Positions 8,301 to 15,456 are shown, counted from the stretch's first letter. The stretch is DNA of 15,456 nucleotides from Verrucomicrobiales bacterium (GCA_003452185.1 DMJJ01000292.1:1-15456); one strand, 5' to 3'. Notes: generated from the sequence alone by a model not told the origin. Translations and numbers: made by a program.

Positions 8301-8329
8301 TTGAAAGCGGGTGGGGTCTCCCCTAGTTT
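8301..8329 (+). promoter_or_regulatory. Candidate sigma70-type promoter before the membrane-protein gene
   Basis: TTGAAA (8301-8306), a 17-base spacer and TAGTTT (8324-8329) give a good -35 and a weak -10 box. Transcription would begin near 8336, only a few bases before ATG 8340, which would make a nearly leaderless message and would explain the missing Shine-Dalgarno. An inverted repeat GCGAG-AA-CTCGC (8286-8297) lies just upstream and could be an operator. These sites are in the 130-base gap after the GH71/99-like gene. Confidence 0.3.
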
Positions 8330-8339
8330 CCCGCTGCTC

Positions 8340-9356
8340 ATGACATCGCCGCAGCCAGAGCCGCCTGTGGGCGGGCGGGTTTGGTCCCCCGCCCGCTGGC
8401 CCGCGCTCGGGCTCTCGTTCCTGGCGCTCTGGTGGATCTTTCGCCGCATCGACCGCCCCGCCCTGTGGGAGGCCCTTTCCCATGCGCGTCCCCTCTGGTT
8501 CGCCGCCGCGGTCGGCGCGTTCGCCCTCGCGCTGGGGCTCGCCGCCTGGCGCTGGCACCAGATGCTCCGGATCACGGGGACCGTGGTGGCTCCCGGCGTC
8601 ACGTGGCGGTTCACCCTGGTGGGGCATGCCTTCACTGCGCTGCTCATGGGGGCGGCGCTGAGCGATGTGGCGAAGACCGCGTTGTATTCCAGGCGGTACG
8701 GGTTTCCGCTCGAGCGGATTCTCGCAGCCTCGGCCCTCGACCGTTCTGCCGGGGTCATCAGCACCCTTCTCTACGGCCTGGCCGCGCTGGCCCTGGGCGT
8801 GGTGTCTGCGCCGGCCCGTGCGGGGGCCGGCCTGGAGTGGCCCTCCGCGGGCCGGGTTCTGGGGGTCTGCGTTGCGGCCGGGGTGGTGCTCGCGGGGCTC
8901 GGGGTGGCGACGCGGCGATGGTGGCGGCCGGCATGGGCCCGCTTTGGGGAGGAGATGCTCCGGGCGGCCCGGGCCCTGGCCTCCCGCCCCGCGACCACCG
9001 CAGGGGCGGTGGCGGTGGGAATTGCCATCCAGCTTCTGATCTCCTCGGTCCTCGGTTGCTGCCTGACCGCCATCCAGCCCGGGGGGGTTCCGTGGTCGCG
9101 GATGCTGTGGACCCTCCCGGTGGTCAACCTCGCCGGGGCGATGCCGGTGACCCTCTCGGGAGCCGGCGCACGGGAGGGGGCGGCGATTTTGCTTTGGGGG
9201 GCGTTTGGAATCTCCGCCGCAACGGCCTTCAGCGCCTGCCTCCTGACCCTGTGCGTGAACCTCTCGTGGGCCGGTGTCGGGGTGCTGGTCGGCTCCGGGC
9301 TCCGCCGCTCCCCCGGGCTCCGCTCCCCCGCGGCGGAAAGGGGTGTCCCGGCATGA
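8340..9356 (+). CDS. LPG-synthase-type multi-pass membrane protein (UPF0104 family)
   Basis: This integral inner-membrane protein of 338 residues has about seven to nine hydrophobic segments (near residues 20-34, 52-70, 92-107, 136-156, 171-190, 222-243, 258-274, 281-318). Family-typical motifs are SDVAKTALYSRRYG followed by SALDRSAGV (about 108-139) and PVTLSGAGAREGA (about 269-281). Related domains form the flippase part of lysylphosphatidylglycerol synthase, but stand-alone members are common next to glycosyltransferases and their substrate is unknown. No aminoacyl-transferase domain is attached. I prefer ATG 8340 because the first membrane helix follows after a short tail; an in-frame ATG at 8229 or TTG at 8253 would add up to 37 residues without recognisable features, and neither can be excluded. 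The stop overlaps the next gene's start (ATGA), so the two are translationally coupled. Confidence 0.85.
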   Translation: MTSPQPEPPVGGRVWSPARWPALGLSFLALWWIFRRIDRPALWEALSHARPLWFAAAVGAFALALGLAAWRWHQMLRITGTVVAPGVTWRFTLVGHAFTALLMGAALSDVAKTALYSRRYGFPLERILAASALDRSAGVISTLLYGLAALALGVVSAPARAGAGLEWPSAGRVLGVCVAAGVVLAGLGVATRRWWRPAWARFGEEMLRAARALASRPATTAGAVAVGIAIQLLISSVLGCCLTAIQPGGVPWSRMLWTLPVVNLAGAMPVTLSGAGAREGAAILLWGAFGISAATAFSACLLTLCVNLSWAGVGVLVGSGLRRSPGLRSPAAERGVPA

Positions 9357-10582
9357 AGCTCCTGGTCTTCGCCCACATCCCTCCCCCGCATCATGGGCAG
9401 AGCTACATGGTGCAGCTCCTGCTCTCCGGGCTCCGCGCGGCCGGGGAACGACTCCCGCCGGGGGATCCCGCCCGGATCGAGTGTTACCACGTCAACGCGC
9501 AGTTCTCCGACGACATCGGGCAGATCGGAAAGCCGGGGTTCCGAAAGATTCTCCTCGCGCTCCGATTCTCCTGGCAGGCGATCCGCGCCCGGTTCCGGCA
9601 CGGGGTGACGCACTTCTACTACGTTCCCGCGAGCAGCACCCGCGCAGCCCTCTACCGGGATTGGATCGTCCTGGCCCTTTGTCGTCCCTTCTTCCGGAGA
9701 ATCATCTACCACTGGCACTCCGTGGGGCTTGGGGACTGGCTGGCGACGGGTGCCCGTCCCTGGGAGCGGTGGATCACCCGACGGCTCCTCTGGCGGCCCG
9801 ACCTGAGCCTCGTGCTCACGGAGGGGAACCGGCGGGACGGGGAGCTGCTGGAATCCGGGCGGATCGAGGTGGTCCCGAACGGGATGCCCGATCCCTGTCC
9901 CGCGTACGACACGGGAGTCCGGCCGCGGCGCGAGGCGCGTCGTGCGGCACGGGCCCTTCTGCTGGCCGGCGAGGAGCCCGGGGCCGCGGCCCGGGCGGCC
10001 GCGGGGGGGGATCCCGAGGTGTTCCAGATCCTGTATCTCAGCCTCTGCTACCGGCCCAAGGGGTTGTTCGATGCGGTCGAGGGGGTGGTGCTGGCCAACC
10101 GTCAGCTTCGCGAACAGGGGTCGCGGATGCGTGTGCGGCTGACGATCGCGGGGAAGTTTTTCGCCGAGTCCGAGCGCCTTGAGCTTGAGGAGCGGCTCCG
10201 GCAGCCTGATCTCGCCACGGGGCCGGAGTCGGTCCGGTATGTCGGGTTCGCCTCCGGCGCCGACAAGGAGCGGCTTTTCCGGGAGAGCGACGTCTTCTGC
10301 TTCCCCTCCTATTATGAACTGGAGGGGCATCCGGTGAGTCTGCTGGAGGCGATGGCCTTCGATCTCCCGTGTGTCGTGACCCGGTGGCGGAGCCTCCCCG
10401 CCCTGTTCCCGCCCGGCTACCCCGGGTTGATCGAGCCGAGGGCTCCGGCTCAGGTGGCCTCGGCGCTGCTCGGGCTCCTCTCCGGCCCCCCTCCGATTGC
10501 GTTTCGCGCCCGGTTTCTTGACGAGTTCACCGTCGACCGCTTCGTCGAACGGATCAGCGCGGCGCTCCGCACGGTGGAATGA
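9353..10582 (+). CDS. GT-B glycosyltransferase (family 4-like)
   Basis: The protein has 409 residues and starts at ATG 9353 inside the stop of the upstream membrane-protein gene, with a purine-rich GGAAAGGGG a few bases before it. It should transfer a sugar from a nucleotide-sugar donor to a glycan or lipid acceptor at the cytosolic face. The N-terminal half begins LLVFAHIPPPHHGQS, the loop typical of GT4 enzymes that contacts donor and acceptor. The C-terminal half has the Rossmann opening FQILYLSLCYRPKG (224-237) and the EX7E element EGHPVSLLE (Glu324, Glu332) followed by AMAFDLPCVV. Between the halves (about 188-221) is a low-complexity Arg/Ala/Glu/Gly stretch not expected in the family; it contains a run of eight G at 10003-10010. 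The open frame continues far upstream inside the membrane-protein gene, but that part has no protein-like features. Donor and acceptor cannot be named. Confidence 0.88.
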   Translation: MKLLVFAHIPPPHHGQSYMVQLLLSGLRAAGERLPPGDPARIECYHVNAQFSDDIGQIGKPGFRKILLALRFSWQAIRARFRHGVTHFYYVPASSTRAALYRDWIVLALCRPFFRRIIYHWHSVGLGDWLATGARPWERWITRRLLWRPDLSLVLTEGNRRDGELLESGRIEVVPNGMPDPCPAYDTGVRPRREARRAARALLLAGEEPGAAARAAAGGDPEVFQILYLSLCYRPKGLFDAVEGVVLANRQLREQGSRMRVRLTIAGKFFAESERLELEERLRQPDLATGPESVRYVGFASGADKERLFRESDVFCFPSYYELEGHPVSLLEAMAFDLPCVVTRWRSLPALFPPGYPGLIEPRAPAQVASALLGLLSGPPPIAFRARFLDEFTVDRFVERISAALRTVE

Positions 10583-10617
10583 TTTGCGAAACAACCGACC
10601 TTCGGCATCCTTGACGC

Positions 10618-11325
10618 ATGGCGAATCCAGACCAGTACCTCAGCGGGGAATACCAGGCTAAGAACCCCTCCTTCCACGTGGAGGACTCCCCCTGGAAGGC
10701 GGCGCAGATCCGGCGGATGATCGACTCGCAGCGCATCCCTGCGGGACGGATTGCCGAGGTGGGGTGCGGGGCGGGGGAGATCCTCGTGCAACTGGCCGGC
10801 CACTACCCGCAGGCGCGGCTTGAGGGGTTTGAGATCAGCCCGCAGGGGTTCGCTCTCTGCCAGCAGAGGGCCTCGGACCGGATCCGGTTTCAGAACACCG
10901 ATTTCGCCGCTGCCCAGACTCCTCCGTACGACATCGTGCTGTGCATCGACGTGTTCGAGCACATCGAGGACTCCTTTGCGTTCCTCCGGGGGCTCCGTTC
11001 CCGCGGCAACGGGTTCATCTTCCACATCCCCCTCGACATGAACGTGCAGATGGTCGCGCGCTCGGCCCCGATCCTGATGGTCCGCTCCACCGTGGGGCAC
11101 ATCCACTACTACTCCAAGGAGACCGCCCTCGCGACCCTGGAGGATTGCGGATATGAGATCCGTTCCTGGTTCTACACCCCCAACGGAGTTGACCGGCCGA
11201 CGAGCGGCAAGGCCCGGTTGCTCCAGCTTCCGCGCAAGGTCCTGTTCGCGTTGAGCAAGGACCTGACGGTGCGGTTTCTGGGGGGCTATTCGCTGCTGGT
11301 TTACGCCGTCCCCCGCAAGGCGTGA
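10618..11325 (+). CDS. Class I SAM-dependent methyltransferase
   Basis: The protein has 235 residues and a Rossmann-type fold: motif I IAEVGCGAGEI (45-55), the acidic residue ending strand two in EGFEIS (Glu72), and LCIDVFEHIED (108-118), typical of Methyltransf_11/23 enzymes. HIHYYSKETA (161-170) matches the segment where many members of this group read 'H...ys...l...l...G', preceding the last helix. The protein is soluble. It follows the glycosyltransferase by 35 bases on the same strand, so it may modify the same sugar, lipid or nucleotide-sugar product; this is guilt by association. The ATG start has only a weak ribosome site upstream. A six-pair stem CCCCCG/CGGGGG (11310-11315 with 11327-11332) spans the stop codon but has no T-run. 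Confidence 0.88.
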   Translation: MANPDQYLSGEYQAKNPSFHVEDSPWKAAQIRRMIDSQRIPAGRIAEVGCGAGEILVQLAGHYPQARLEGFEISPQGFALCQQRASDRIRFQNTDFAAAQTPPYDIVLCIDVFEHIEDSFAFLRGLRSRGNGFIFHIPLDMNVQMVARSAPILMVRSTVGHIHYYSKETALATLEDCGYEIRSWFYTPNGVDRPTSGKARLLQLPRKVLFALSKDLTVRFLGGYSLLVYAVPRKA

Positions 11326-11461
11326 CCGGGGGGGGAGGGGGCAGTGAGTCCGTTCTGACCCCGTTCTCCACCCTCCAGCCCGCGTCACCGCATCTCTGAG
11401 TTGCCGCGTTCGCCATGCGAAGAGTGCAAGTCGACTGCGGCCCAATCCACCCCCCCCTGCC

Positions 11462-11479
11462 AGCCGGCGCCTGCCGGTT
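11462..11479 (+). other. Short hairpin in the gap before the Ser/Thr kinase gene
   Basis: AGCCGGC pairs with GCCGGTT (seven pairs, one G-U) around loop GCCT, followed by only three T in all. It could be a weak terminator for the methyltransferase transcript 137 bases upstream or simply GC-rich noise. Elsewhere in the 262-base gap (11326-11587) there is a G8 run at 11328-11335 and CCGTTCT twice at 11-base spacing (11350 and 11361). I see no gene in the gap. Confidence 0.25.
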
Positions 11480-11518
11480 TCCTGAGCCTTGCGTGCCTGC
11501 GCCCGATCTGCTTCAGTC

Positions 11519-11532
11519 GGGAAGGTCTTCCC
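11519..11532. repeat. Inverted repeat 6-2-6, upstream copy
   Basis: GGGAAG-GT-CTTCCC is a perfect six-base dyad with a two-base spacer, 56 bases before the kinase start. It has the same 6-2-6 geometry as the dyad at 11542-11555; the two centres are 23 bases apart, about two helical turns. The half-sites differ in sequence, so they need not bind the same protein. Confidence 0.4.
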
Positions 11533-11541
11533 TCCCGTTTT

Positions 11542-11555
11542 CCGCAGCACTGCGG
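11542..11555. repeat. Inverted repeat 6-2-6, downstream copy
   Basis: CCGCAG-CA-CTGCGG is a perfect six-base dyad with a two-base spacer, 32 bases before the kinase start. It could be an operator half of a pair with 11519-11532 or form a small stem in the leader RNA. Confidence 0.4.
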
Positions 11556-11587
11556 CATGCCTACGTCGGGTGGGGGGGTGCTTCCCC

Positions 11588-13654
11588 ATGAGCTCGCTTC
11601 TCCAGTGTGCGGTGTGCGGCCTTCCCCTTGCGGAGGGGGAACGGGAGCACGGCACCTGCCGTCGCTGCCAGATGCGGGGTGAGATCCGCGACCGGCTGGC
11701 GGGCTCCGACGCCCCGGGGTCCTCCTCCACGGGCCCGGGTTGGGGGGTTGGCGACTTCGATCTTCTCGACGAGATCGCCCACGGGGGCATGGGGATTGTG
11801 TACCGGGCCCGCGACCGTCGCACCGGGGGGCTCGTGGCCCTGAAGTCGCTTCCTCCCGGGGCAGCCGACGGCGGGGCGCACTCCCGGAGATTCCTCATCG
11901 AGGTGGAGGCCCTGTGCCAGCTTCATCACCCGGGGATCGTCCGTGTCCTGGAGGCTGGAAGCGCGCCCGGGCGGCAGTTCCTCGCGATGGAGCTCGTCAG
12001 CGGGAGGGACCTAGGCCGGCGGCTCAAATCGCTCGGGGGACCGATGCCTTTGCGCGAAGGGGTGGCTCTGGTCCGGAAGGTGGCGGTTGCGATCCGGTAT
12101 GCGCATGAGCGCGGGGTGATCCACCGCGACATCAAGCCCGGGAACATCCTCGTGGATGACCAGGGGGAGCCCCGGGTGACCGACTTCGGGCTGGCGAAGA
12201 TCCTCCATGGCGACCATCCCGAAACCCTCTCGGGCGAGGTCATGGGGTCGCCCGGCTACATGGCGCCGGAGCTCGCCCGGGGGCAGAGCAAGCATGCGAC
12301 GACGACCGCCGACATCTACAGCCTGGGGGCGGTCCTCTACGCCGTCATCACGGGTCAGGCCCCGTTCCGTGCCGACACCCCCGTGGCCACCCTGCAGAAG
12401 GTGATCTCCGAGGATGTCCGTCGTCCCCGGGCCCACAACCCCGAGGTGGACCGCGACCTGGAGGCGATCTGCCTCCGGTGCCTGGAGAAACGCCCCGAGC
12501 GACGCTACGCCTCCGCAGACCAGCTGGTGCAGGATCTGGAGGCCTGGGAGAGGGGTGAGCCGGTGCAGGCCCCGGTGGCCGGCGCCTGGATGGAGGCCCG
12601 TCGCTGGGTGCGACGGAACCCGGCGGTCACCGTGTCGATTCTCCTGCTCGTTGCGGCCCTGGCCGGATCCGTCACCATGCTGGCGTGGGTGAGCCACCAG
12701 AAGCAGCTGGGGGAGGCGCTGCAGCAGGCCCTGGCCCGGACCGTGATGACCGACTTGAACCGCTTGTGGGACTCGGCGAAAAACGAGACCTCCCCCGAGA
12801 AGCGGTATCTGGACGTCGATTCCCCCACGCGCGCGCTGCTCCGCGGGTCGGATGCCCCGGCCACGGCTGGCGCCACGCGGCTGGTGTTCGGTGTCTACAC
12901 GCATGATCCCCCCCCGGACATGCTCGCGATCATCGGGCCCGCTCTGGTTCCCCTGGAGCAGGAGGTCAGCCAGAGGCTCGGGCTTCGAGTGCTGATCACC
13001 CTCAGGATCTATGGAAACTACCAGGATGCCCAGGAGGCGATTGTCCGGGGGGACATCGACCTGATGCGGGTCGGCTCCTCGACCTACATCGAGGCGCATG
13101 ACCGTGATCCCGGCATCGAGATCCTTGCCGCCCAGAACGGCCGCATCCAGGGGTGTATTTTCGTGCGGTCGGATTCCGGGATCGGGTCCTTGGAGGGGCT
13201 GAAGGGGAGATCGATGGGGTTTGTCGACGACAGCTCCACCACGGGGTTTTACCTGGCCAAGCACCGGATGCTCCTGGCGGGCCTCCGGGCATCGGACCTC
13301 CGGGGGGGCGCGACCAATTTCCTTGGGAACCATTCCGCCGTGGGGCAGGCGGTGTTGAAGGGGAGGTTTGATGCCGGGGCGGCAAGCGCCAACAACATCG
13401 ATCCGATGACCAACTCGGGCCTGCGGGAGGTCCTCCGTTACGCTGAGCCGCTGGGGATGCCCTGGATCGCGCGTTCCGGGCTCGACCGGCGGATGGTGGA
13501 GGCGTTTCGCACGGCGCTCCTGGGGCTGCGCGACCCGAAGGCCACGGCCCGGCTGGGGAACGGCACCACGGGGTTCAGCCCGGCTGCGGATGCGGACTAC
13601 AACTCGCTGCGGGAAGCGATGCGCGAGTCCCTGCGGTTCGATCTCCCGAGGTGA
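11588..13654 (+). CDS. Transmembrane Ser/Thr kinase with PhnD-type extracytoplasmic domain
   Basis: This 688-residue protein starts at ATG 11588, preceded by a G-rich stretch; the frame stays open upstream to 11489, but the upstream residues look non-coding. A four-cysteine motif (Cys7, Cys10, Cys24, Cys27) suggests a small zinc ribbon. The Hanks-type kinase domain (about 57-320) has a complete active site: HGGMGIV glycine loop, VALK (Lys86), helix-C Glu105, HRDIKPGN (Asp181, Asn186), DFG (199-201), APE (226-228). A single membrane helix lies at about 348-368. Residues about 432-688 resemble the PhnD/PF12974 phosphate-phosphonate-phosphite binding proteins: FGVYTHDPP, then DLMRVGSSTYIEA, DDSSTTGFYLAK (549-560) and GNHSAVGQAV (His582), where the Ser/Thr cluster and His match ligand-contact sites of that family. 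The kinase should face the cytosol and the binding domain the periplasm, so the inferred role is a one-protein sensor that phosphorylates targets in response to a phosphorus oxyanion or a similar ligand. Target and ligand are unknown. Confidence 0.92.
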   Translation: MSSLLQCAVCGLPLAEGEREHGTCRRCQMRGEIRDRLAGSDAPGSSSTGPGWGVGDFDLLDEIAHGGMGIVYRARDRRTGGLVALKSLPPGAADGGAHSRRFLIEVEALCQLHHPGIVRVLEAGSAPGRQFLAMELVSGRDLGRRLKSLGGPMPLREGVALVRKVAVAIRYAHERGVIHRDIKPGNILVDDQGEPRVTDFGLAKILHGDHPETLSGEVMGSPGYMAPELARGQSKHATTTADIYSLGAVLYAVITGQAPFRADTPVATLQKVISEDVRRPRAHNPEVDRDLEAICLRCLEKRPERRYASADQLVQDLEAWERGEPVQAPVAGAWMEARRWVRRNPAVTVSILLLVAALAGSVTMLAWVSHQKQLGEALQQALARTVMTDLNRLWDSAKNETSPEKRYLDVDSPTRALLRGSDAPATAGATRLVFGVYTHDPPPDMLAIIGPALVPLEQEVSQRLGLRVLITLRIYGNYQDAQEAIVRGDIDLMRVGSSTYIEAHDRDPGIEILAAQNGRIQGCIFVRSDSGIGSLEGLKGRSMGFVDDSSTTGFYLAKHRMLLAGLRASDLRGGATNFLGNHSAVGQAVLKGRFDAGAASANNIDPMTNSGLREVLRYAEPLGMPWIARSGLDRRMVEAFRTALLGLRDPKATARLGNGTTGFSPAADADYNSLREAMRESLRFDLPR

Positions 13655-13672
13655 GCCCCGCACCAACCGGAG

Positions 13673-15456
13673 CTACTCGGCTTCCAGGGTGGAGAGCCGG
13701 GTTGCCTGTTCCTCCCATTCGACGCTTCGTTCCATCAGGTCGAGGCCGATGCTTTTGAGCTCGCGGCTGATCTCGAACGACCGGCCTGGGGATTGGTGCG
13801 TTTCGGGCGACTGGAGGGCTTCGGTGAGCTCCTTTTGGCGGGCCTCCAGGTCCTGGATGGCCTTCTCGAGCTCGGCCACCCGGAGGCGGACCTCCCGTTT
13901 CTCCTTGGCCCGGGCCTGTCGCTCCTCGGATTCGCGGCGTTTGTCCTCCTTGGTGCGGGGCGCCGCCACGGGGCGGGGGGCTGTCGCGGCGGGCGGGGGG
14001 GTGGCTGGACGCAGGCGGAGGGCGTCGGCCGCCTTCTTCTCGAGGTAGTAGTCGTAGTTGCCCGAGTAGTGGGCGAGGTAGCCGTCCTGGACGTGCACGA
14101 CGCGGTTCGCCAGGGCCTTGATGAAGTAGACGTCGTGGCTGATGAAGATGATCGTCCCTTCGAACTGGTCGAGGGCGTAGATCAGCGCCTCGATGCTCGC
14201 CATGTCGAGATGCGTGGTCGGCTCATCCATCAGGAGGAGGTTCGGGGGATCGAGGAGCAGCTTCACGAGCGCAAGGCGGCTTTTCTCCCCCCCGCTCAGG
14301 ACCCGCACCGGCTTGAAGACATCGTCCCCCCGGAAGAGGAAGCAGCCGAGCACCGTGCGGATGAACTCCTCGGTCACCCGCTGGGGGGTGTCGAGGGCCT
14401 CCTCGAGGACCGTGCGCCCGGCCTGGAGCATCTCGACCCGGTGCTGGGCGAAGTAGCCAAACTTGACCTTGTGGCCCAGTTCGCGGGTTCCGGCCTGCGG
14501 CTCGATCACTCCGGCCAGGAGCTTGAGGAGGGTCGATTTCCCCGCCCCGTTGGGCCCGACGAGGACGATCCGCTGTCCCCGCTCCGCCATGAACTCCATC
14601 CCTTTGTACACCTGGAGGGCGCCGTAGGCGTGGTCGATGTGGGCGAGGGTGATGACCTTCTGGCCGCTTCGCTCCGGCTGGGGAAACCGGAATTTGATGC
14701 TCCGGCTTGCGTCCTCCGGGGCTTCGATCCTCTCCATTCGCTCAACCTGCTTGAGCTTGCTCTGGGCCTGTGCGGCCTTGGTGTTCTTGGCCCTGAACCG
14801 CTCGACAAACCGCATCAACCGCTCGATCTCCCGCTGCTGGCTCTTGTAGGCGGCGAGCTGCTGCTCCTCGAGCGCCTCCCGCTGTTCGAGGAAGCTATCG
14901 TAGTTGCCCCGGTAGCGGATGAGCTGGCCGTTGCGGATCTCGATGATTCCGTGGATGAGCCGGTTCAGGAATTCCCGGTCATGGCTGATGATGAGGATGC
15001 CCCCCGGGTAATCCATCAGGTAGCCCTGGAGCCAGAGCAGCGACTCGAGGTCGAGGTGGTTTGTCGGCTCGTCGAGCATCAGGAGGTCCGGCTCCTGGAC
15101 GAGGAGTCGGGCCAGGTGCGCCCGCATGATCCATCCTCCGCTGAGCTCGCGGGCCGGGCGGTCAAAGTCCTTTTCCCGGAAGCTGAGGCCGCGAAGGATC
15201 TTCTTGGCGCGGACGATTGCCTGGTGGTCCTCGACATGCATCGGCTCGTGGTCCATGTCGTGAGCCGCGGAGGCATGGAACTGGAGGCGGCCGGTCGTCG
15301 CCAGCTCCAGGACGGTCTCCTCCCCGACGGGGAGGCTCTCCTGGGGCAGGTGCCCGACCCGGGTCCCCCTCTCGAAGACGATGTCGCCACCATCGGCTCC
15401 CTCGGTCTGAAGGATCATGCCGAAGAGGGTCGACTTTCCGGCGCCATTCGGGCCGA
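13673..15456 (-). CDS. ABC-F family ATPase, N-terminus beyond the window
   Basis: The visible part starts within the first Walker A (GPNGAGKST, 15428-15454), so only the beginning is missing. Numbering from the Met at 15418: signature LSGGW (92-96) and Walker B LLMLDEPTNHLD (112-123) in domain one; an ABC-F linker with long charged helices (about 175-235); second Walker A GPNGAGKST (288-296), LSGGE (374-378) and Walker B LLLMDEPTTHLD (394-405) in domain two. The second PTNHLD motif of ABC-F proteins is PTTHLD here. A Pro/Ala-rich stretch (about 470-490) is followed by a Lys/Arg/Glu-rich coiled coil to the C-terminus, as in Uup- and YheS/YdiF-type members. There are no membrane segments. ABC-F proteins bind the ribosome and act in translation or ribosome-targeting antibiotic protection; which subgroup this is cannot be decided by eye. 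It converges on the kinase gene with 18 bases between stops and no obvious terminator. Confidence 0.95.
   Translation of the reverse strand, partial: GPNGAGKSTLFGMILQTEGADGGDIVFERGTRVGHLPQESLPVGEETVLELATTGRLQFHASAAHDMDHEPMHVEDHQAIVRAKKILRGLSFREKDFDRPARELSGGWIMRAHLARLLVQEPDLLMLDEPTNHLDLESLLWLQGYLMDYPGGILIISHDREFLNRLIHGIIEIRNGQLIRYRGNYDSFLEQREALEEQQLAAYKSQQREIERLMRFVERFRAKNTKAAQAQSKLKQVERMERIEAPEDASRSIKFRFPQPERSGQKVITLAHIDHAYGALQVYKGMEFMAERGQRIVLVGPNGAGKSTLLKLLAGVIEPQAGTRELGHKVKFGYFAQHRVEMLQAGRTVLEEALDTPQRVTEEFIRTVLGCFLFRGDDVFKPVRVLSGGEKSRLALVKLLLDPPNLLLMDEPTTHLDMASIEALIYALDQFEGTIIFISHDVYFIKALANRVVHVQDGYLAHYSGNYDYYLEKKAADALRLRPATPPPAATAPRPVAAPRTKEDKRRESEERQARAKEKREVRLRVAELEKAIQDLEARQKELTEALQSPETHQSPGRSFEISRELKSIGLDLMERSVEWEEQATRLSTLEAE

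Noticed and set aside
5381..8764. A 1127-codon open frame on the - strand across the response regulator, secreted protein and membrane protein genes
   Set aside because: It is antisense to three clear genes, its translation is a Pro/Arg/His-rich low-complexity string, and long open antisense frames are expected at this G+C level.
8381..9352. N-terminal extension of the glycosyltransferase frame through the membrane-protein gene
   Set aside because: It overlaps a clear UPF0104 gene in another frame and translates to Arg/Gly/Pro-rich noise; the GT4 N-terminus begins at the ATG at 9353.
11489..11587. Upstream TTG start for the Ser/Thr kinase
   Set aside because: The 33 extra residues show no features, and they would run through the two dyads and the G-rich leader; ATG 11588 is directly followed by the four-cysteine motif.
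8771..13666. Three long - strand frames opposite the glycosyltransferase, methyltransferase and kinase genes
   Set aside because: All are compositional shadows with no recognisable motif.
1..15456. CRISPR array, insertion sequence, tRNA or rRNA genes
   Set aside because: I found no regularly spaced repeats, transposase motifs, terminal inverted repeats or cloverleaf-like sequences.

Overview
The window is very G+C-rich, with heavy use of GGG glycine codons and CCC/CCG proline codons. It carries nine protein genes: eight on the + strand and one on the - strand at the right end. The gene families point to a member of the Planctomycetes-Verrucomicrobia group, most likely Verrucomicrobiota. The clues are long hybrid histidine kinases with several receiver domains, a Hanks-type kinase whose C-lobe ends in the 'DLEAWERGEPVQAP ... 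RRWVRRNP' style common in that group, a GH71/99-like secreted protein with a CBM9-like tail, and an ABC-F ATPase with a PTTHLD motif. This placement is an inference from family style; no rRNA or tRNA gene is visible.

Region 1 (1-5884) is a signalling block of three tandem genes: the 3' part of a hybrid histidine kinase (ATPase-REC-REC-Hpt), a complete hybrid kinase (REC-HisKA-ATPase-REC-REC-Hpt), and a REC / Pro-rich linker / Hpt-like / REC protein. Together they carry seven receiver domains, two Hpt domains and one Hpt-like helical domain that has lost its histidine. No DNA-binding or enzymatic output domain is present. Gaps are 9 and 32 bases, so this is probably one transcript encoding a multistep phosphorelay. 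A GC-rich hairpin at 5923-5953 separates it from the next gene.

Region 2 (5972-11325) looks like envelope and glycan functions: a secreted GH71/99-like protein with a CBM9-like C-terminus, a multi-pass LPG-synthase-type (UPF0104) membrane protein, a GT-B glycosyltransferase joined to it by an ATGA overlap, and a SAM-dependent methyltransferase. The membrane protein may be read from its own promoter with an almost leaderless start.

Region 3 (11326-15456) begins with a 262-base gap holding several inverted repeats. It is followed by a transmembrane Ser/Thr kinase whose extracytoplasmic part is a PhnD-type phosphonate/phosphite-binding domain and whose N-terminus is a small four-cysteine motif. 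It converges, with an 18-base gap, on an ABC-F ATPase gene that runs off the right edge.

The most interesting items are the kinase-PhnD fusion, the receiver-rich phosphorelay with its histidine-less Hpt-like adaptor, the GH99-like protein lacking the second catalytic-position glutamate, and the sharp G+C drop at the 3' end of the first gene.
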